NCBI GenBank assembly: GCA_019828565.1
Contig: JAHDYR010000011.1
Location: 606,656-670,655, forward strand
DNA length: 64,000 bases
DNA from: Carpediemonas membranifera
Taxonomy: Eukaryota; Fornicata
Direction: 5' to 3'
Of this stretch, positions 40,291 to 49,101 are shown piece after piece (within the stretch, counting starts at the first letter, position 1; each line of letters begins with the position of its first letter). Under the pieces are notes generated by a model, which was not told where the DNA came from, made no database searches, and saw only the letters and a program-made list of their open reading frames with translations. Position numbers and translations under genes: made by a program.

Positions 40291-40308
40291 TTTCTAGAAA
40301 TTCAAGCC

Positions 40309-41679
40309 ATGAACGATAAGAAACGCCTTATACCTCCTCTACTAACGGTTCCGTCAGTTGAGGCTCTCATCACTTTCGCCGAGGCCTTCCGCGACTATCG
40401 CGCTTACGGAGGCCATCGGGATATCTCAGACTTGATTGATAGCTCGGTACAAGACCTCATTGCCACGATCCTATCCACTACGCAGGACGAAGACGACGAT
40501 CACACTCCCCTAGTAGCCTCAAGGAAGAACATCCGCGATCTGAAGGATCAGAGAACTCTCAAGCGGCTCGGACAAGCCCTGCAACCCAGAACCAAGACCT
40601 CACGCCTCCAGCTGTTCCGTCTAAGAGCCAACAGCTTCGACACGGTACAGGTCGCACGCGTCAATCGGAAGTTCACTCTCCTCTTGTCCCTGTTCGATGG
40701 GAAGTCCCTCAACGAGGACAACCTCAAGGAGGCGTATACGCGTGCCTTTAAGAGCAACCCCAAGGCCATGTACCGCATCCAAGAGCTCATCGAGGACCAG
40801 CCTCTGGAAAAGGCTATGCCCGCCGTCCTAGCCCTAGCACGTGAAGTCCAAGAGTCACGGGATCTACTAAGCGCTTTCGAAGACGCTCCCTCTCGTCAAC
40901 CCTACACGTCCCGCCATGACCGCAGACACGACTCGTCTGTGATCCCGAAGAAGCCCTCGTCCGATAACCGGTCGGCTGAAACCAACAAGGGCCACAAGGC
41001 AATCAAGAAGGAGAAGCCGGCAAAGGACTACTCTAACTACACCTGCTATAACTGCGGTGGCAAGGGTCACTCGGTGTTCAAGTGTAAGAAGCCCAAGCAC
41101 ACATGTAAGAAGTGTGGTCGTGTCGGCCACCTGGAGGATTACTGTAAATCCTCCAAGTGCGTGTGTGTTTTAAGTTCCAAGGAGTCACCGGCCGAGGGCG
41201 AACCGTCAAAGACTAAGGGCGAGACCGAGACTAAGCCATCTGTTCCCTTGATCAAAGTCCAGATTAATGGTCACAACCTCACTGCTCTACTTGATTCAGG
41301 TGCCGGAGTCACGATCATTAAGAGCACGTGGGCGTCCAAGCTGACAAAAGTTAGCTCCGAGGTTATTCCGATCCGTACCGCCAACAAGGGTATTCTTCAC
41401 GCGCAAGGCGCTGTTGAAGGCGACGTAAGACTGCTAGCGTCAGCGTTTACACCCAAGGCGTGCTCCTACAAGCCACGTATGCTGCTACTTGACACTGAGT
41501 TCGACATGATTATCGGATATCCAGACATGGTAGCACTGGGAATCCTTCCCCAAGCCTACACCGACGAGCAAGATGATGACGAGATCGAGATTCCGGACGT
41601 GTACAAGTATCAGGCACCATTGTTTTTCTTTGTCGCAGACCAGCATCGACCGGCAGGCCGAGCTCATCAGACGTTATAG
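40309..41679 (+). CDS. B gag-protease
   Basis: Starts at ATG 40309. The capsid-like helical region contains TLKRLGQALQPRTKTSRLQLF and ARVNRKFTLLLSLFDG. Two CCHC knuckles follow at ~245-285 (CYNCGGKGHSVFKC, CKKCGRVGHLEDYC), then the aspartic protease with LLDSGAGVTIIK at ~328. The frame closes after a T5 run (41623-41627). RT continues in the next frame, so a one-base indel or a frameshift signal lies there. A and C have protease and RT in one frame, which favours an indel. Confidence 0.85.
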   Translation: MNDKKRLIPPLLTVPSVEALITFAEAFRDYRAYGGHRDISDLIDSSVQDLIATILSTTQDEDDDHTPLVASRKNIRDLKDQRTLKRLGQALQPRTKTSRLQLFRLRANSFDTVQVARVNRKFTLLLSLFDGKSLNEDNLKEAYTRAFKSNPKAMYRIQELIEDQPLEKAMPAVLALAREVQESRDLLSAFEDAPSRQPYTSRHDRRHDSSVIPKKPSSDNRSAETNKGHKAIKKEKPAKDYSNYTCYNCGGKGHSVFKCKKPKHTCKKCGRVGHLEDYCKSSKCVCVLSSKESPAEGEPSKTKGETETKPSVPLIKVQINGHNLTALLDSGAGVTIIKSTWASKLTKVSSEVIPIRTANKGILHAQGAVEGDVRLLASAFTPKACSYKPRMLLLDTEFDMIIGYPDMVALGILPQAYTDEQDDDEIEIPDVYKYQAPLFFFVADQHRPAGRAHQTL

Positions 41680-44260
41680 CGACGTGTTCGAGGACCGTAG
41701 CGAACCCAGCCGCCTCGAGCCGTATGACCTCATCCTACGCGAGGACCGAGTGGTCAACGCCAGACCATACTTCGTCCCACCAGCCAAGGTCGACATAATA
41801 CGGGAGCACATCGACGAGCTGTCCTTGAAGGGGTTTATCGAGAGAAGCAACTCACCGTACGCATCCCCGGCCATGACGGTGCCGAAGAAGGGCGGGAAGT
41901 CGCGCTTCGTCGTGGATTTCCGGCAGATCAACGAGATCACCCCCACTTTCGACTACCCGATCCCAATGATCGACGAGGTGATCGCCCAACTACCCAACAA
42001 GAAGATCTTCGCCACACTAGACCTGTCGTCGGGTTATCACCAGGTCGAACTGACCAAACGCTGCCGCAAGTACACTGCGTTCACCACCATTCTAGGTCAA
42101 TATCAATACACTAGGATGCCCTTCGAGCTAAGGAACGCAGGAGCTCACTTTCAGCGTGCCATGGAGTCGGCTTTCGCCGAACTGGTTGGTCACGCCTGTT
42201 ATATCTATATCGACGATATCATTGTCTTCGGGGAAAACGAGGAGGATTACCTCAAGAACCTGGAGAGCGTGCTGCAGCGTACTAGACAGATCAAGTTACA
42301 ACTCAACCGTGACAAGTGCCAGTTTTCGAGGGCCGAGGTCGAGTTCCTGGGCAGGGTCATATCCCATGGCTGTCAACGCATCGCAGCGGACCGCATTCAA
42401 GACATCCTGGATCTCGAAATGCCTAAGTCGGTCAAGGGAATGCAAGCGCTCGTCGGATTTCTTAACTATTTCCGGGATCATGTCCCTGGTTTCGCAGAAG
42501 TAGTACACCCCTTAACTCAAGCGATGGCCTCCAAGATCCCGCTGGGTGGCGACGAGCAAGAGCAAGCCCTACGCAAAGTCAAGACACTCCTCGCCCAAGC
42601 AGAAGCACTCGCCATCTTCGATGCGTCCAAGGAACACACCATCATGACCGACGCGTCAGGAGTAGGCTACGGCGCTGTGCTATTGCAGGAAGGCCAACCC
42701 GTGTGCTTTATGAGCAAGGCCTTTGACCAAGTGCAATCGCGATGGTCGGTCGGAGAGAAGGAGGCATTCGCCATCGTCGCCGCCATTAAGCGATGGAACA
42801 AGTACCTCTCCTGGGGAAAGTTCACCCTTCTCACGGACCATCGCAACCTGATTTACATGTACAAGTCGACTAACGCCAAGGTCCGCAGATGGGCTGAGGC
42901 TATGTCCGACATGGACTTCGACGTCAAGCACGTCGCTGGCCTTGATAACGGTGGGGCAGACGGCTTATCGCGAGTGTACGTTATGCAGTCCGCATCAGAA
43001 GATGACGTTGAAGCAGAACACCTCACCGCCGGGGCCCACCTCTCCCGACGTGTAGTTACTGAACGACTCAAGGACCAAGGCAAGTCAGTATCACGTGAGA
43101 CTGTCAGCAAGGTCATCGAAAACTGCCCGGTGTGCCAGGTGATTAGACGCCCTCCGGTTGACAGCCCGTCAGGATTGCACACAGCCGTAGATCGCCCGTT
43201 CCGTAGGGTGGCAGTTGACACGATGGGGCCTTTCCCCTCCGTCGACGGCAAGGCTTACATCACAGTCATGATCGACATGTGCAGTCGGTGGACTGAGCTA
43301 GTCGCATCTTCGAGTACCACCGGCGCGGCAGCAGCGGACGCCCTGGTCAACAACTGGATATTGCGTTTCGGGTGCCCTGAGGTTCTCCAATCCGACGGAG
43401 GACCAGAGTTCAAGAACCAACTCTTCAAGCGCATCGCAGATGAGATGGGGTTCAAGATCCATATTACCACGGCTCACCACCCGCAATCCAATGGGATGGT
43501 AGAGCGCGCCAACCAGCAAGTATTACGCATCCTCAAGGCGCGTAAGTTTCAGCTCAGAGGGTCAACCTGGATCGAGAATCTACCTGTCGCCCAGTTCATC
43601 GTTAATTCATCCCCGCGCACGTCTACACGCCTGTCACCAGCCGAGATAGTTCTCGGGTACGACCTGAGAATACCACAGAACGTGTATGTGACTGATTCTA
43701 GTACAGCGAGCGCGAGTGAGTCTCACAGGGAAGCGGCCGCAGCGGCTGTCCAACTCGCCAGCAGCCGAGTCCAGGCGATGAGAGAGGACGCCCTCGCAAA
43801 GGCTACTGCCTCGAGGAATGAGATTATTAGCAGGTTCGTCCTAGTCAAGTACCCCTCTAGACCACCGAACAAGTTGTCACCTGGATGGAGAGGGCCAATG
43901 CGAAGGCTCGCCGGAGTGAAACAACACGGTGTCGTTGTCGCGTATAAGGTTTTAGACCTAGCTGAGAAGGACAACTCGAAAGCGATCACGGTAGACGCAT
44001 CGAGAGTTCGGAAGTTCAATCCCGGCAGGCTGACAGAAGATCAGATCAAAGCACTCGCAGCCACGGCTGACGACGAGTGGGAAGTTGAGCGAATCAGTCG
44101 ATCTCGAGGTCGAGGCCCGATGTCCAAGCGGGAATACCTCGTCCATTGGGCTGGGTGCGAAGACGAAGAGGCCACGTGGCAAGACTATTCGTCAGTCAAG
44201 GACCTAGAGGCGCTAGACATATTCCTGAAGTCAGACGAGGCCAAGCGAGCCGGTCTGTAA
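41624..44260 (+). CDS. B pol: RT, RNase H, integrase, chromodomain
   Basis: RT: SRFVVDFRQINEIT, LDLSSGYHQVEL, YIYIDDIIVFGEN. The usual MPFGL motif reads MPFEL (Gly to Glu), which may weaken the enzyme. RNase H: TIMTDASGVGYGAVLL. Integrase: HHCC finger ending CPVCQVIRR, then D-D-E core AVDTMGPF, QSDGGPEF, MVERANQ, and a GPY/F-like SRPPNKLSPGWRGPM. The C-terminal chromodomain (REYLVHWAGCEDEEATWQDYSS) marks it as a chromovirus. The stop at 44260 is 33 bp from the stop of the convergent gene. Confidence 0.92.
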   Translation, partial: FSLSQTSIDRQAELIRRYSDVFEDRSEPSRLEPYDLILREDRVVNARPYFVPPAKVDIIREHIDELSLKGFIERSNSPYASPAMTVPKKGGKSRFVVDFRQINEITPTFDYPIPMIDEVIAQLPNKKIFATLDLSSGYHQVELTKRCRKYTAFTTILGQYQYTRMPFELRNAGAHFQRAMESAFAELVGHACYIYIDDIIVFGENEEDYLKNLESVLQRTRQIKLQLNRDKCQFSRAEVEFLGRVISHGCQRIAADRIQDILDLEMPKSVKGMQALVGFLNYFRDHVPGFAEVVHPLTQAMASKIPLGGDEQEQALRKVKTLLAQAEALAIFDASKEHTIMTDASGVGYGAVLLQEGQPVCFMSKAFDQVQSRWSVGEKEAFAIVAAIKRWNKYLSWGKFTLLTDHRNLIYMYKSTNAKVRRWAEAMSDMDFDVKHVAGLDNGGADGLSRVYVMQSASEDDVEAEHLTAGAHLSRRVVTERLKDQGKSVSRETVSKVIENCPVCQVIRRPPVDSPSGLHTAVDRPFRRVAVDTMGPFPSVDGKAYITVMIDMCSRWTELVASSSTTGAAAADALVNNWILRFGCPEVLQSDGGPEFKNQLFKRIADEMGFKIHITTAHHPQSNGMVERANQQVLRILKARKFQLRGSTWIENLPVAQFIVNSSPRTSTRLSPAEIVLGYDLRIPQNVYVTDSSTASASESHREAAAAAVQLASSRVQAMREDALAKATASRNEIISRFVLVKYPSRPPNKLSPGWRGPMRRLAGVKQHGVVVAYKVLDLAEKDNSKAITVDASRVRKFNPGRLTEDQIKALAATADDEWEVERISRSRGRGPMSKREYLVHWAGCEDEEATWQDYSSVKDLEALDIFLKSDEAKRAGL

Positions 44261-44293
44261 ACCTTCAGCAGCTACTCAATCCAAACCTTTATC

Positions 44294-45538
44294 TCACTCC
44301 AAAACACCCCCGCTGAGAGCACCGTTCGCGTCCTCAGACCGGGTACAATAGCGAACTAGCTCGGGATGAGCAGCAAAGAACTTGACCCCAGCCTGACTAT
44401 CACGGATTGCCTCGGTTGCCAGGATAATCGAGCTGTACTCGCGTCGAGCATAGTGCACGAGCAGACGCAGGGAATTCTCATGCAGATGGTGGCCAACGAT
44501 TGCCTCAAGCACATACACACGACGTGGCTCGTTATGATCGAGCGCGACGGGCAGGACGTCATTGCTGGGGACATCGAACAGGAAGTTGTCCATCAAAGAG
44601 TGGCGCACATGACCGAAACCAGTGGGGGTCCGGATTGCTTCAATGTATTGGCGGCTGAACTCTCGCACGTCAGCAGCGTCTAGGATGCCCTGCGCGTGGC
44701 CCACGACCATCATGTCATACAGGTCTGGGTCATTACCTAACATTATGGCGCGACGCAGATGAGGGGTCATGACGGTGTAACCACGCCCCGAGAGAAGCTG
44801 AATACGCTCGCGCAAACCCTGATGACAGAGCGTACGCGAGGTCGCGTCGAGGCGGCGGAGGTGCAAAGCCACCAGATCCTGATCGGTGGGATCGCCAGGC
44901 CGACCACACATAGCCCGAGTGTGGTACTCGCGCGATAGCGCCAGCAACACGAGACCATCGCGACAGATGTCACGCGCAACGGAAGAAGAGTTCTCCGTTG
45001 CGGCGAGATGCCCATATGAGTTGAGCATCCCGGCGCGGAGCGCCCGCAAGGTACCAGACATGTCTAGAGTGATGTAACTCACGCCCTCTGCGGCAACAGC
45101 GGTGATCATCTCCTCCAGAGAGAAGAGCGGCGAGACCTCGGTTTCCTCACCCGACCCCGAGTCGCCGTGACCCGTTGGCCGGGATTCATCATCGCTACGA
45201 GCTGTCTCGGCCTCGCACGAGTCACCACGGTTCTCACGTGGAGAGCCAGCATCACCACTCACCGTCTCAGCCTCCTCCGGGCTTTCGTCACCGCCCGGCG
45301 TCGGCGAACGCACACAAGAAGTGACCGGAGCACTCGTAACGCTCTCAGTAGAGGTGTCCCGGATAGATGTCACGTTTGTAGGAGCAGGTGCGCTGAACAA
45401 AGCGTGGTAGTCGCTGGCTGAGTTGAAAAAACGGGCACGATCGAGATAGCGGTTCAAGAAGCGTTTGAAGGCCTTTCGGGCTTTCTCCTCATCAAATAGC
45501 GCCAGCATCTGCGTAATCTGCTCACGTACGTCGGACAT
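44294..45538 (-). CDS. B-element convergent (antisense) gene, 414 aa, unknown
   Basis: Minus-strand ORF from ATG 45538 (MSDVREQITQMLALFDEEKARK). A short helical N-terminus is followed by an acidic Ser/Pro/Glu-rich linker (~60-140) and a helical C-terminal two-thirds (SLEEMITAVAAEGVSYITL, ...). Residues of the form HLRRAIMLGNDPDLYDMM...REFSRQY...MDNFLFDV match the A convergent gene in order and spacing. The shared plan (disordered N half, conserved helical C half, same place and orientation) shows that it belongs to the element. No enzyme or envelope motif is found. Confidence 0.8.
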   Translation of the reverse strand: MSDVREQITQMLALFDEEKARKAFKRFLNRYLDRARFFNSASDYHALFSAPAPTNVTSIRDTSTESVTSAPVTSCVRSPTPGGDESPEEAETVSGDAGSPRENRGDSCEAETARSDDESRPTGHGDSGSGEETEVSPLFSLEEMITAVAAEGVSYITLDMSGTLRALRAGMLNSYGHLAATENSSSVARDICRDGLVLLALSREYHTRAMCGRPGDPTDQDLVALHLRRLDATSRTLCHQGLRERIQLLSGRGYTVMTPHLRRAIMLGNDPDLYDMMVVGHAQGILDAADVREFSRQYIEAIRTPTGFGHVRHSLMDNFLFDVPSNDVLPVALDHNEPRRVYVLEAIVGHHLHENSLRLLVHYARREYSSIILATEAIRDSQAGVKFFAAHPELVRYCTRSEDANGALSGGVLE

Positions 45539-46188
45539 TGCTCGTTCGTCACTTCCCGTTTTCACTGAGAAAACAACAACTCGAAAGAAGTAGCAACCAA
45601 CCTCAATGGAACTTGAAAGACACTGTTTTACGGCTAATTCAAGCCCGATTGATGTTATTAAGGATGAACGCGGCCTTTTGCAGCCGCGAGAGAGAACGTC
45701 GCACCGTCGAGAGCAAAAAACGCGAGAACTCGCGTTTTCCGCCGAATTGAGGCTTCTAATGACGTTTTTCGATCTCTATGTAATAAGGACGGCGACGTGA
45801 AGTACATACCAAGAGAAACACAAAGATCATCACAGTGAGCAGTTTTAGGCGCTCATTTGATCTAATCAATATTCAAACGGCCGTTTTACGACCGTGGAGG
45901 GGCGGAATGCCTCACGTAAGATCATTCTAATTACACAGCGCGCTAACAAGTGGTACCACGATAGGATTTTGAGATCCGCAGATATTTTCCGAATCTTTCA
46001 GATTCACCCCGCCAATTCTGGCTCCCGACTTGAACAAGGCATTCACCCTGTACCCTGCCATGGTACAGAGTCTCGTAGACCAATGAGTGGCATCGGAGGT
46101 CTCGGGACTGGTCAAGTCCCTCATCGCACATTCGTTCGAGTGGCATACGCCTGAGGCCATGGCCCCTTTGGGGTCCATGGAGGGGCGG
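45539..46188. other. B 3' untranslated region with two copies of the PPT sequence
   Basis: 640 bp between the convergent gene and the 3' LTR. It contains a perfect 10-bp hairpin, AAAACGCGAG-AA-CTCGCGTTTT (45717-45738). GGAGGGGCGG occurs twice: at 45896-45905 and directly before the 3' LTR at 46179-46188, the polypurine tract. The inner copy could be a second plus-strand primer. Confidence 0.6.
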
Positions 46189-46292
46189 TGTCGTGGGTCT
46201 TACCCAATATTTACATCGTCTTCAGGTTTCTGTCGACACATTTGGTGTCGTCTCTTTTCCCTGTAAAGCTTTCTTGTCCCTAACGGACTACA
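46189..46292 (+). repeat. B 3' LTR (104 bp)
   Basis: Same as the 5' LTR except for a missing 17-bp stretch between two TTTACAT repeats. It ends GGACTACA and is followed by GAGC, the target duplication. Confidence 0.9.
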
Positions 46293-47455
46293 GAGCAGGC
46301 CAGAGTCACTTGCCATCTGGCGCATCATGAGGAGATATTGGAATGTGTTGATGTGTTTATTGACTAAATGAGCTGGAATTAGGCGGGTTTGATGTTGCTT
46401 ACATGTTCTGTGGCATGCCTGATGTCCAAAGATGTATTTTGGCACAGTGATGTTGTTTAGTGTGCTCATAGCTGACCGCGTAGTTATCTGACTTCAATGT
46501 GTCGTGTTGGTGCCAAGAAATCGATGGTAGCTCGCACGTTTGAGGTAGTTGCTTGTTGCATCGATGCAACGCACTTTAAGGATTAAAAAGCTGTACCCCA
46601 TAGCCGTTTCCTAAGGCCAAATGCGGCCCTCTCTAGCGTATATACACGCGTGTATTGGGACTAGATGCAGTGTTGTGGCATGCCCGGTTTAGCTGAATCC
46701 ACAAATGTGGATCGGCTCTGGCTGCCGTATAGGTGGCCATGCTTTGGACTTATGGCTGGAGACTGATACAATTGGCAGGTAGTTGACTGCTACGTGCTAT
46801 GGACAACCGACGGTATGCCTGTCTGGGCATCAGCGCTGTCGTTCAGGCCAATCCACGTTTGTGGATCCGTGCAGTTTATGGTTTCTCGGCCTCCATGCTA
46901 CAGCCCTGCCTCACCATCGGTATCCACGTGTACTGCGGCAAGAACAGCTTCACCCAGGGCGAGGATAACGTCCGCCAGGGTCAGCGCCGCTCCGTCATCG
47001 GCATGTCCGCCTGGTACGTCGAAGAGCAGGGCCACCTTGAGACCGTCAACCGTCCCGTCGAGACCATCGCCCGCTTGGCGAGTAAGCGCTACACTACCGC
47101 TTCACCAGCCCTCCAAGGCAGCGTTCTGGACCTGCGTCATCTCCGGCGAACTGGAATGATCCAAAGTAACGGTGTAGTGTTCTTTATGGCAGCTAATTGT
47201 GCATAAGCGAATGCTTTGTGGTCATTTATTGCTCTTTGGCGCAGCAACGCCCACAACTCTTTGGGATACTGTTCTTTTTGGTGTTGATGTTGTTATTGAT
47301 GTTGATTTCTCCGCTTTTCGCTGCTTTTGCGTTGTAATTGCAATGTTTTCTAGTACATTCCGCGCATCAGATCATTGCTACAACCTGAACTCGCCATTTT
47401 GGCGTTGCAATGAAACTATCCCCTAAAGTGCACACTAAATGAAATCAGAACAATT
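46293..47455 (+). repeat. D block copy 2 (right part) and Y segment
   Basis: Matches 54167-55328 with a few single-base differences, several of them in homopolymers. Similarity ends abruptly after GAACAATT on both sides, and different sequences follow. It includes the common upstream block up to 46813 and ORF Y. Confidence 0.85.
46799..47206 (+). CDS. gene Y copy 1, unknown 135-aa protein
   Basis: Starts in the D block with the shared codons MDNRR. Codons ~40-110 have strongly G/C third positions (GIHVYCGKNSFTQGEDNVRQ), unlike the A+T-richer surroundings. This suggests that Y is a gene or gene fragment captured from GC-rich resident DNA. It is nearly identical to the copy at 54674, with two amino-acid differences (Leu/Gln and Met/Leu). 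No domain is recognised. Confidence 0.5.
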   Translation: MDNRRYACLGISAVVQANPRLWIRAVYGFSASMLQPCLTIGIHVYCGKNSFTQGEDNVRQGQRRSVIGMSAWYVEEQGHLETVNRPVETIARLASKRYTTASPALQGSVLDLRHLRRTGMIQSNGVVFFMAANCA

Positions 47456-47528
47456 TGTGGTCAGCTGCGCCAAGTCGATGGCTTAGTCAGTGTTTGAGTC
47501 ATTCCCACGACTTATTTACTTCGTTCAT

Positions 47529-48935
47529 TTACTTCTGATGCTTTTCCTGCTCTCTCTTCTCCATCAGGTCGTCATACTCGGCCCTCGTCAGCCTCACAGT
47601 TGTCATTCCTGCATCACGGATGTGCTCAAAGGCCTCAATGGGCAGCTTCGGCATCCCCTCCTCGCTGTCGCTGCTGCTGCCCAAGTCTGACTCGCTCTCG
47701 TGATAGCGGCGAAGGCGAATGCGTCTGCTGGGCTCCCTGGTCTTCATAGCGTCATAGAGCGGAGCGAGCCCACTTCCATTGGCCCCGCTCAGGACACCCT
47801 CATCGGTATCTCTCTCAGACATATCACACTCAACCTGTTGTGACAGAACAAATGACAGGTTATCGACGAGGCTATCCTCGGCATCGCTGTCTGAACTCTC
47901 CTCATCCTCCCACTCTCCTTCCAGCATCTCCAACCCGGCTGTCTCGTCAAACTCGCCCTCCACCACGGTCTCCGGCATCTCTGCCTCGCCAGCTGTCTCG
48001 TCAAACAGCGCCTCATCGTCAGACTCACCCTCCCCCGTGTCGCCCCCCTCGGGCTTACGCTGGTCGTGGAGCTGGACCATCCTCATCCTGAGCTTGTTGT
48101 AAAGCCAGTTATCGAGCGTCGGCGGCAACAGGTCGGCAGAGCTTCGGATCTCCGGGTTGAGATCGAGGATCGTTGGGCGCCGCGTGGTCGTTAAGTGACT
48201 GGACGCCAACTGGTGCCTGAACTGCTCATCGGTCAGGCTGATGCGCTTGTCCTTAATGACCTTCTGAGGCTTCTCCTGCGGTCTGCCGCGGCGCTCTAGC
48301 GTGCCGATAGACTGCATCCTATCGGTGGACACGTCGATCCGCTGCGACAAGCGAAGCATGCGAACCGTCAACCCCTGAACCTTGAGCGCCTCCGATACAG
48401 CACTGGCCTGCGGGAATCCCGATTTGAGCGTGCCAAAGCCCATCCAGCTCGGGCACGAGGTAAGGTCTATCGCATCGGGGAGATTACCTTGGAGATACGA
48501 ATACTCCCAGCCCGTCTGGTTGAGCAGAATGGCAATGGCGCCATACGGGCTGGGGAGACTCTCAACTGATGCAGGCGACACCTCTTCCTCCTCTTTCCAG
48601 GACAACGGCTTCGCGGGGTGTGGCAAGTCGAAGTTCCGGAAAGACTGAACAGCCGAAACGATCCTCTTAGCCATAGCAGGCGTCTTTGTAGCGAAATAAT
48701 GCGCCAAATATGTCGTAACGTTGTCGCTTCGGACAATCTCGATGCCCTTCTGCATTTCAGCGCCTGTTTCCTGGCAAATGCTGGCCAAAACGTCCTCCAG
48801 GTGCTTCTTGTACACACTACGCGACTTCACTGAAACTCTATCAGACCAGCGCTTAACAATATCGTCGTTATTTGCAGCTAGAACCTCCATATCACGAGTT
48901 TTCTGTTGGTATTGCAATTTCAGAATTTCGTACAT
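47529..48935 (-). CDS. unknown 468-aa protein with AT-hook-like motif and acidic tail
   Basis: Starts at minus-strand ATG 48935. Residues ~28-110 form a helical domain (VKSRSVYKKHLEDVLASICQ) reminiscent of the N-terminal core-binding domain of tyrosine recombinases, but no catalytic Arg-His-Arg-Tyr domain follows. An AT-hook-like RRGRPQEKPQK lies at ~215-225. Residues ~295-410 are very acidic and Ser-rich. A DNA-binding regulator is a fair guess; a degenerate recombinase is less likely. An inverted copy of codons 3-10 lies upstream at 49079-49101. Confidence 0.55.
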   Translation of the reverse strand: MYEILKLQYQQKTRDMEVLAANNDDIVKRWSDRVSVKSRSVYKKHLEDVLASICQETGAEMQKGIEIVRSDNVTTYLAHYFATKTPAMAKRIVSAVQSFRNFDLPHPAKPLSWKEEEEVSPASVESLPSPYGAIAILLNQTGWEYSYLQGNLPDAIDLTSCPSWMGFGTLKSGFPQASAVSEALKVQGLTVRMLRLSQRIDVSTDRMQSIGTLERRGRPQEKPQKVIKDKRISLTDEQFRHQLASSHLTTTRRPTILDLNPEIRSSADLLPPTLDNWLYNKLRMRMVQLHDQRKPEGGDTGEGESDDEALFDETAGEAEMPETVVEGEFDETAGLEMLEGEWEDEESSDSDAEDSLVDNLSFVLSQQVECDMSERDTDEGVLSGANGSGLAPLYDAMKTREPSRRIRLRRYHESESDLGSSSDSEEGMPKLPIEAFEHIRDAGMTTVRLTRAEYDDLMEKREQEKHQK

Positions 48936-49101
48936 ACAAAATTATCAAATACTTGGATTCGACCTAAACTTGGCTCAGATCCGCAATCCTGAGCTAGAGT
49001 GGGTTCATGGGAACTTTTTAAAATTTTAAAGTAGTCATGAACATCCAAATTCTAAGACAATCTCCGGTACTGGAAGTAATTCTGAAATTGCAATACCAAC
49101 A
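48904..49101. repeat. 23-bp perfect inverted repeat around the start of the 468-aa gene
   Basis: 48904-48926 (inside the first codons) is the reverse complement of 49079-49101 (upstream). The start codon lies in the 152-nt loop, so an mRNA starting beyond 49101 could fold over its own start region. Confidence 0.7.

Larger units (their letters stand above)
40170..46292 (+). mobile_element. chromovirus B (Ty3/gypsy), near-intact 6.1-kb element
   Basis: 5' LTR 40170-40290, palindrome, gag-pol 40309-44260, convergent gene 44294-45538, 3' polypurine tract 46179-46188, 3' LTR 46189-46292, target duplication GAGC (40166-40169 and 46293-46296). It has the same plan as element A. The LTRs differ by a 17-bp indel between TTTACAT repeats. 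One frameshift in a T5 run separates protease from RT. Confidence 0.93.

Noticed and set aside
41600-41680. Programmed frameshift between protease and RT in element B
   Set aside because: A and C have protease and RT in one frame, and the break is in a T5 run like many other breaks in the window. An indel is the simpler explanation.
44294-45538. Envelope protein for the convergent gene
   Set aside because: No signal peptide, no hydrophobic anchor and no cysteine-rich ectodomain; orientation is opposite to gag-pol.
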